A stretch of DNA of 64,000 nucleotides, taken from contig NZ_CP130720.1 of the NCBI RefSeq assembly GCF_035984415.1, positions 4,092,001-4,156,000 on the forward strand. The letters run 5' to 3'. The DNA comes from Streptomyces sp. NBC_01296. GTDB lineage: Bacteria; Actinomycetota; Actinomycetes; Streptomycetales; Streptomycetaceae. A program made the position numbers and the translations under genes. The notes below the pieces were generated by a model. The model made no database searches. It saw only the letters and a program-made list of their open reading frames with translations, and was not told the DNA's origin. Position 1 is the stretch's first letter; the number at the start of each line of letters is the position of its first letter. Shown here piece by piece: positions 59,541 through 64,000 of the stretch.

Positions 59541-60922
59541 GCGGGGCCACCACGCGTACGAGCACGGGTACGACCGTGAGCGCGGGCATGAAGGGGGGCA
59601 TCGGCATGGACACTCCGCCGCGGCTGGCCGTGGACCGGCTGCTGGACGACCCCGGGACGCGGATCATCGTCTGCTGCGGTGCGGGCGGGGTCGGCAAGAC
59701 GACCACCGCCGCGGCCCTGGGCGTACGGGCGGCGGAGCGCGGGCGGAAGGTGGTCGTGCTGACCATCGACCCGGCGCGGCGGCTCGCCCAGTCGATGGGG
59801 ATCGACTCGCTGGACAACACCCCGCGCAAGGTGAAGGGGGTCGACGGCGGCGAACTGCACGCCATGATGCTCGACATGAAGCGGACCTTCGACGAGATCG
59901 TCGAGGGGCACACGGACGCCGAGCGGGCGGAGGCCATCCTCGCCAATCCCTTCTACCAGTCCCTGTCGGCCGGCTTCGCGGGCACGCAGGAGTACATGGC
60001 GATGGAGAAGCTGGGCCAGCTGCGGGCCCGGGACGACTGGGACCTGATCGTCGTGGACACCCCGCCGAGCCGGTCCGCGCTGGACTTCCTCGACGCGCCG
60101 AAGCGGCTGGGGTCCTTCCTGGACGGGAAGTTCATCCGGGTGCTGATGGCCCCGGCGAAGGTGGGCGGCCGGGCGGGGATGAAGTTCCTCAACGTCGGCA
60201 TGTCCCTGATGACCGGCACGCTCAGCAAGCTGATGGGCGCCTCGCTGCTGAAGGACGTGCAGACCTTCGTGGCGGCGATGGACACGATGTTCGGCGGGTT
60301 CCGCACCCGCGCGGACGCGACGTTCCGGCTGCTGCAGGCTCCGGGCACGGCCTTCCTGGTGGTCGCGGCGCCCGAGCCGGACGCGCTGCGGGAGGCGGCG
60401 TACTTCGTGGAGCGGCTGGCCGCGGAGCAGATGCCGCTGGCCGGGCTCGTACTGAACCGGGTGCACGGCAGCGGTGCCGACCAGCTGTCCGCAGAGCGGG
60501 CGTTGGCCGCCGCAGAGAATCTTGAAGAAGGCGGCATTGTCGATCAGGAGTCCGGGAAAGCTGGACTTCGTGACTCGGCCGCGGTGGCCGGCGACCCCAC
60601 GGACACTCCCGAGAGAGGGACCGAGACCGGCTCCCCCGATGCCGATACCCGTGCCGACGCCCATGCCCACGCAGACTCTGACCCCGAAGCCGACCCCGAC
60701 GCCGATGCCGACGTGGACGAGATCACCGCAGGACTGCTGCGCCTGCACGCCGAACGGATGCAGGTGATCGCGCGCGAACAGCGCACACGCGATCGCTTCA
60801 CCTCGCTGCACCCCGAAGTGGCGGTGGCCGAGGTGGCCGCCCTGCCCGGCGATGTGCACGACCTCGCCGGGCTGCGGGCCATCGGAGAGCGACTCGCGGC
60901 CGGGGTTCCGGCCGGAGCGTAG
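59537..60922 (+). CDS. ArsA/Get3-type ATPase 2 with Asp/Ala-rich insert
   Basis: A 461-residue ATPase. The P-loop is GAGGVGKTTTAAALG (about residue 48), with IDPARRLAQSMG and VVDTPPSRSALDFLDAP. Near residues 355-395 is a low-complexity insert (DADTRADAHAHADSDPEADP, then DADADVDE). A helical end follows (ARLHAERMQ-type, IAREQRTRDRF). ATG 59537 overlaps the first ATPase stop and has GGCGAGGA just before it. The two subunits may form a heterodimer. Convergent with wblA. Confidence 0.88.
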   Translation: MSGATTRTSTGTTVSAGMKGGIGMDTPPRLAVDRLLDDPGTRIIVCCGAGGVGKTTTAAALGVRAAERGRKVVVLTIDPARRLAQSMGIDSLDNTPRKVKGVDGGELHAMMLDMKRTFDEIVEGHTDAERAEAILANPFYQSLSAGFAGTQEYMAMEKLGQLRARDDWDLIVVDTPPSRSALDFLDAPKRLGSFLDGKFIRVLMAPAKVGGRAGMKFLNVGMSLMTGTLSKLMGASLLKDVQTFVAAMDTMFGGFRTRADATFRLLQAPGTAFLVVAAPEPDALREAAYFVERLAAEQMPLAGLVLNRVHGSGADQLSAERALAAAENLEEGGIVDQESGKAGLRDSAAVAGDPTDTPERGTETGSPDADTRADAHAHADSDPEADPDADADVDEITAGLLRLHAERMQVIAREQRTRDRFTSLHPEVAVAEVAALPGDVHDLAGLRAIGERLAAGVPAGA

Positions 60923-60927
60923 GCGTT

Positions 60928-60966
60928 CGTACGACGAATGCCTCCGGGTGAGGGGGCCGTCGTACG
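60928..60966. terminator. convergent terminator hairpin between ATPase 2 and wblA
   Basis: The arms CGTACGACG and CGTCGTACG pair perfectly around a 21-nt loop in the 63-bp gap between the two stop codons. Confidence 0.6.
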
Positions 60967-60985
60967 CGGGACCGCGCGGGTGGGT

Positions 60986-61336
60986 CTACCCGGCTGCCGC
61001 GTACGTCTCGTACGGAACGTCGATCTCCGCATCGACATCCACGGTGAGGATGCCTGTACTGCGCTCGTACTCTGTGCGGGCGGTTTCGAGCAGCCGTCGC
61101 CACGAGGTGACGGTGGGACGCCGGCGCAGCAATGCGCGACGTTCCCGCTCGGTCATTCCGCCCCACACTCCGAACTCGACACGATTGTCGAGCGCGTCGG
61201 CCAGGCACTCGGTCCGCACCGGACATCCGGTGCACACCGCCTTGGCCCTGTTCTGTGCCGCTCCTTGAACGAACAGTTCATCCGGATCGGTAGTGCGGCA
61301 GGCTGCCTGCGCACTCCAGTCGGTAACCCAGCCCAT
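60986..61336 (-). CDS. wblA: WhiB-like regulator WblA
   Basis: A 116-residue WhiB-family iron-sulphur protein. The four cluster cysteines are Cys13, Cys35, Cys38 and Cys44 (C-X21-C-X2-C-X5-C), followed by the GVWGGMTERERRALLRRR turn and basic region. WblA of Streptomyces represses antibiotic production and is needed for normal sporulation. The long basic C-terminal helix region is characteristic. I use ATG 61336; in-frame starts at 61387 (ATG) and 61393 (GTG) would add 17-19 residues. A long upstream region of about 400 bp precedes it. Confidence 0.94.
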   Translation of the reverse strand: MGWVTDWSAQAACRTTDPDELFVQGAAQNRAKAVCTGCPVRTECLADALDNRVEFGVWGGMTERERRALLRRRPTVTSWRRLLETARTEYERSTGILTVDVDAEIDVPYETYAAAG

Positions 61337-61393
61337 CCCGGCGCCGTCCTCTCCCGAATCGAGGCTCCCCCACGGCGGTAGCGGCATATTCAC

Positions 61394-61733
61394 CGCTGCC
61401 AGTTGAGGACGTTACGGAAGGCGGGGACAGTGCAACACCCCCGACGGGCCCAATCTTGAATGGTCCGAACGGACTATGGGTAAGCGGCAGATCACCCGAC
61501 GGAGTGATCCGGCGACATGCCCGACCATTCCGGCAATTCGGGTGGAATCGGCGGACCATGGACGAGCGAACGTCAGAGTGAGGGGCGAGATTCGGACATA
61601 AGTCCACCCCATTCGGGAAGGGTGAAAATCAAGCCGAGGGGTTGATGTCGCACCGCACTGCTGTGACAGTTGGGGACAGCTTAGGCCAAGGCATTCGCGC
61701 GTGTCCGGTGAATGAGAACGTAGGCTGCCCTCC
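61394..61733. promoter_or_regulatory. wblA/PBP divergent regulatory region
   Basis: This 340-bp gap has no gene. It contains inverted repeats GATCAC-N8-GTGATC at 61490-61509 and TCCG-AA-CGGA near 61464-61473, both about 130-175 bp before wblA. A TAGGCT box at 61721-61726 lies just before the PBP start. Confidence 0.5.
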
Positions 61734-64000
61734 ATGGGTAAGAAGCGCTCGGGCGCCGGGCTCACGGGGCCGCAGCAGGCCGCCAAGTTCCTCGGGGTGT
61801 CCGTTCTCTCCGGAGTTGTGCTGGCCGGTATCGCGATCCCGGGCGCAGGCGCCCTGGGGCTCGCCGCCAAGGGCACGGTCGAGGGATTCGATGAGATCCC
61901 GGCCAATCTCAAGACACCGCCGCTGAGTCAGCGCACGACGATTCTGGACGCCGAGGGTGGCTTGATCGCCACGGTCTATTCACGGGACCGGCAGGTGGTA
62001 CCCCTCACGGCCATCTCCCCGTACATGCAGAAGGCGATCGTCGCGATCGAGGACTCGCGTTTCTACGAGCACGGCGCGATCGACGCGAAGGGCATCCTGC
62101 GCGCGGTCAACCGCAACGCGCAGGAGGGCGGAGCCGCGCAGGGCGCCTCCACGCTGACGCAGCAGTACGTGAAGAACGTGTTCGTCGAAGAGGCCGGCGA
62201 CGACGAGACCAAGGTGCGCGAGGCCCAGGAGAAGAGCCTGGGCCGCAAGATCCGCGAGCTGAAGTACTCGATCCAGGTCGAGGAGGAACTCGGGAAGAAG
62301 AAGATCCTCGAGAACTACCTCAACATCACTTACTTCGGCCAGCAGGCATACGGAATCGAATCCGCCGCTCAGCGCTACTTCAGCAAGCCGGCCAAGGACC
62401 TGACCCTGGACGAGTCGGCGCTGCTGGCGGGCGTCGTGCAGTCGCCGAGCCGGTTCGACCCGGTGAACGACGCGCAGGAGGCGATGAAGCGCCGGAACGT
62501 CGTCCTGCAGCGGATGGCCGACATGAAGGACGTCTCGCAGACCGAGGCGGACGAGGCGAAGAAGAAGCCGGTGACGCTGAAGGTGACGCGGCCGAAGAAC
62601 GGCTGCATCACCGCGGTCAAGGGCGCGGGCTTCTTCTGCGACTACGTGCGCAACACGTTCCTGACCGACCCGGTGTTCGGCAAGACCCGCGAGGAGCGGG
62701 CCAAGCTCTGGAACCAGGGCGGCCTGACCGTGCGTACGACGCTGGACCCGCAGTCGCAGGAGTCCGTCAACGAGTCGATCAAGGACCACGTCAACCAGGA
62801 CGACAAGGTCGCCACGGCCGTCACCCTGGTGCAGCCGGGCACGGGCCGGGTCCTCGCGATGGGCCAGTCCAAGCCGTACGGCTTCGGCAAGAACGAGACG
62901 CAGATCAACTTCTCCGTGGACAAGCGGATGGGCGGATCGAACTTCGGCTTCCCGACCGGCTCGACCTTCAAGCCGTTCGTCGCGGCAGCGGCCCTGGAGC
63001 GGGGCGTTCCGGCGGGCAAGACGTACCAGTCCCCGCACGACATGGAGTACCCGAGCCCGGTGCAGACCTGCGGCGACAAGCCCTGGGTCAACACCATGCA
63101 CGACCGGGTGGAGAACGAGTCGGAGTCCGAGGTCGGCCCGTACGGCATGAGGGACGCGATGGCCAAGTCGGTCAACACGTACTTCGTCGAGATGATCTCC
63201 GACAACGCGCTCGGGCTCTGCCCCGTGACCGAGATGACCACCAAGCTCGGTGTGATCCCGGCCGACGGCACGAAGCTCCCCGAGGTCCCGGCCATCGCGC
63301 TCGGCACCGAGGGCATGTCCCCGCTGACCATGGCGAACGCGTACGCGACCTTCGCCAACCGCGGCGTGTACTGCACCCCCGTCGCCCTGGAGTCCATCAC
63401 CGACGCGCACGGCAAGGCACTGGCCGTGCCGAAGTCCCAGTGCGACCGCGTGATGGCGGAGAAGACCGCCGACACCGTCAACACGCTGCTGCTCGGCGTG
63501 ATCGACTCCGGTACCGGTACCGCCGCGGGTCTGACCGACCGGCAGAACGCGGGCAAGACCGGCACCACCGACAGCCGCTACAACGCCTGGTTCGTCGGGT
63601 ACACGCCGAACATGGCGGGCGCGACGTGGGTCGGCTCGGGCGGCTCGAAGCAGGTGTCGATGGAGAACATCACCATCGGCGGCCAGTACTACGACAAGGT
63701 CTACGGCGGCGGGCTGCCCGGCCCGATCTGGAAGCAGGCGGTCTCGGGTGCACTGGAAGGCCGGGAGGCGCCGCCCTTCACCACGGTGACCATCCCGGAG
63801 AGCGGGATCCCGGCCGGCGGCGGCCGTCCCAACCCGAATCCGAACCCGAATCCGAACCCGAACAAGCCGGGGAAGCCCGGCAAGCCGGGCGGCGACGGCA
63901 AGCCGGGCGGCCGCCCCGGCGGCCAGACGGCAGCCGGTGCCACGGGCGGCGCGACGGGCGGCAACACGCCGACGAACCCGTTCCCGGACATCAGCCTGGA
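61734..64000 (+). CDS. class A penicillin-binding protein (runs off right edge)
   Basis: 755 residues are visible of a bifunctional PBP. One membrane helix lies at about 22-46. The GT51 transglycosylase follows, with Glu106 in IEDSRFYEHG, GASTLTQQYVKN and LNITYFGQQAYG. The transpeptidase has Ser410-TFK (GSTFKP), SVN in KSVNTYF and KTG in AGKTGTTD. The end is a low-complexity tail with PNPNPN repeats and Gly/Lys/Pro runs. It polymerises and cross-links peptidoglycan outside the membrane. ATG 61734 follows a TAGGCT box by 7 nt, so the mRNA may be leaderless. The wblA-PBP pair is conserved in Streptomyces. Confidence 0.95.
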   Translation, partial: MGKKRSGAGLTGPQQAAKFLGVSVLSGVVLAGIAIPGAGALGLAAKGTVEGFDEIPANLKTPPLSQRTTILDAEGGLIATVYSRDRQVVPLTAISPYMQKAIVAIEDSRFYEHGAIDAKGILRAVNRNAQEGGAAQGASTLTQQYVKNVFVEEAGDDETKVREAQEKSLGRKIRELKYSIQVEEELGKKKILENYLNITYFGQQAYGIESAAQRYFSKPAKDLTLDESALLAGVVQSPSRFDPVNDAQEAMKRRNVVLQRMADMKDVSQTEADEAKKKPVTLKVTRPKNGCITAVKGAGFFCDYVRNTFLTDPVFGKTREERAKLWNQGGLTVRTTLDPQSQESVNESIKDHVNQDDKVATAVTLVQPGTGRVLAMGQSKPYGFGKNETQINFSVDKRMGGSNFGFPTGSTFKPFVAAAALERGVPAGKTYQSPHDMEYPSPVQTCGDKPWVNTMHDRVENESESEVGPYGMRDAMAKSVNTYFVEMISDNALGLCPVTEMTTKLGVIPADGTKLPEVPAIALGTEGMSPLTMANAYATFANRGVYCTPVALESITDAHGKALAVPKSQCDRVMAEKTADTVNTLLLGVIDSGTGTAAGLTDRQNAGKTGTTDSRYNAWFVGYTPNMAGATWVGSGGSKQVSMENITIGGQYYDKVYGGGLPGPIWKQAVSGALEGREAPPFTTVTIPESGIPAGGGRPNPNPNPNPNPNKPGKPGKPGGDGKPGGRPGGQTAAGATGGATGGNTPTNPFPDISL

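Noticed and set aside
58560..60922. Arsenic resistance operon
   Set aside because: Both ATPases are ArsA-like, but the metalloid-binding cysteines and any arsB, arsC or arsR gene are missing.

Overview
The window is a high-GC actinobacterial chromosome segment, almost certainly Streptomyces. The evidence is strong G/C bias at third codon positions, many GTG/TTG starts, BldG/ApgA and WblA developmental regulators, an XRE/ATPase/DUF397 gene set, a Lys/Ala-tailed topoisomerase I and a Crp-nth pair. From about 11.8 kb to the right end the gene order matches, from memory, the conserved Streptomyces core block that runs from DNA polymerase III delta-prime/tmk/topA through hppA, bldG, the tad locus, acs, nhaA and crp to wblA and a penicillin-binding protein. 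No prophage, insertion sequence, CRISPR array or biosynthetic cluster is visible.

Left part (1-11.7 kb): the 5' end of a PBP2 gene; an aldehyde dehydrogenase; an XRE regulator, an RsbW-like ATPase and a DUF397 gene that share a 26-bp inverted operator-like sequence; a TatA-like peptide; a DUF2786 gene; a family A DNA polymerase; a SigE-type sigma factor with a membrane partner; a GNAT; a secreted serine hydrolase; and tRNA-Thr(CGT). Replication/envelope block (11.8-26.7 kb): secreted peptidase, holB, an MFS-thymidylate kinase-coiled-coil fusion, topA, a class I methyltransferase, a lipoprotein and a proton-pumping pyrophosphatase. Development and helicase block (27-30.5 kb): apgA and bldG with a strong hairpin between them, then an MrfA-like helicase.

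Tad block (30.5-39.9 kb): a tight-adherence-type secretion locus (CpaE/Ssd-like, TadA, TadB, TadC, a DUF4244 pilin-like protein, TadE and a TadE-like protein) with a divergent HAD-IB phosphatase. Two G+C-rich minisatellite regions bracket this island, at 30.5 kb and 37.3-38.8 kb, each in a gap between convergent genes. Next come a protein that looks like a catalytically dead Fic fold and a ParA/CooC-like ATPase.

Metabolism and right part (41-64 kb): a deacetylase-like lipoprotein; a SulP transporter fused to beta-carbonic anhydrase; acetyl-CoA synthetase with a DasR-like site upstream; NhaA; a holin-X-family membrane protein; an epoxide-hydrolase-like enzyme; a MarP-like membrane protease; two Nudix hydrolases; endonuclease III; Crp with a candidate self-site; a nucleotidyltransferase; an MBL hydrolase; RidA; two ArsA-type ATPases; WblA; and a class A PBP that runs off the end. 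Many genes overlap by 4 bp (ATGA/GTGA), so translational coupling is common. Perfect long hairpins mark most operon ends.
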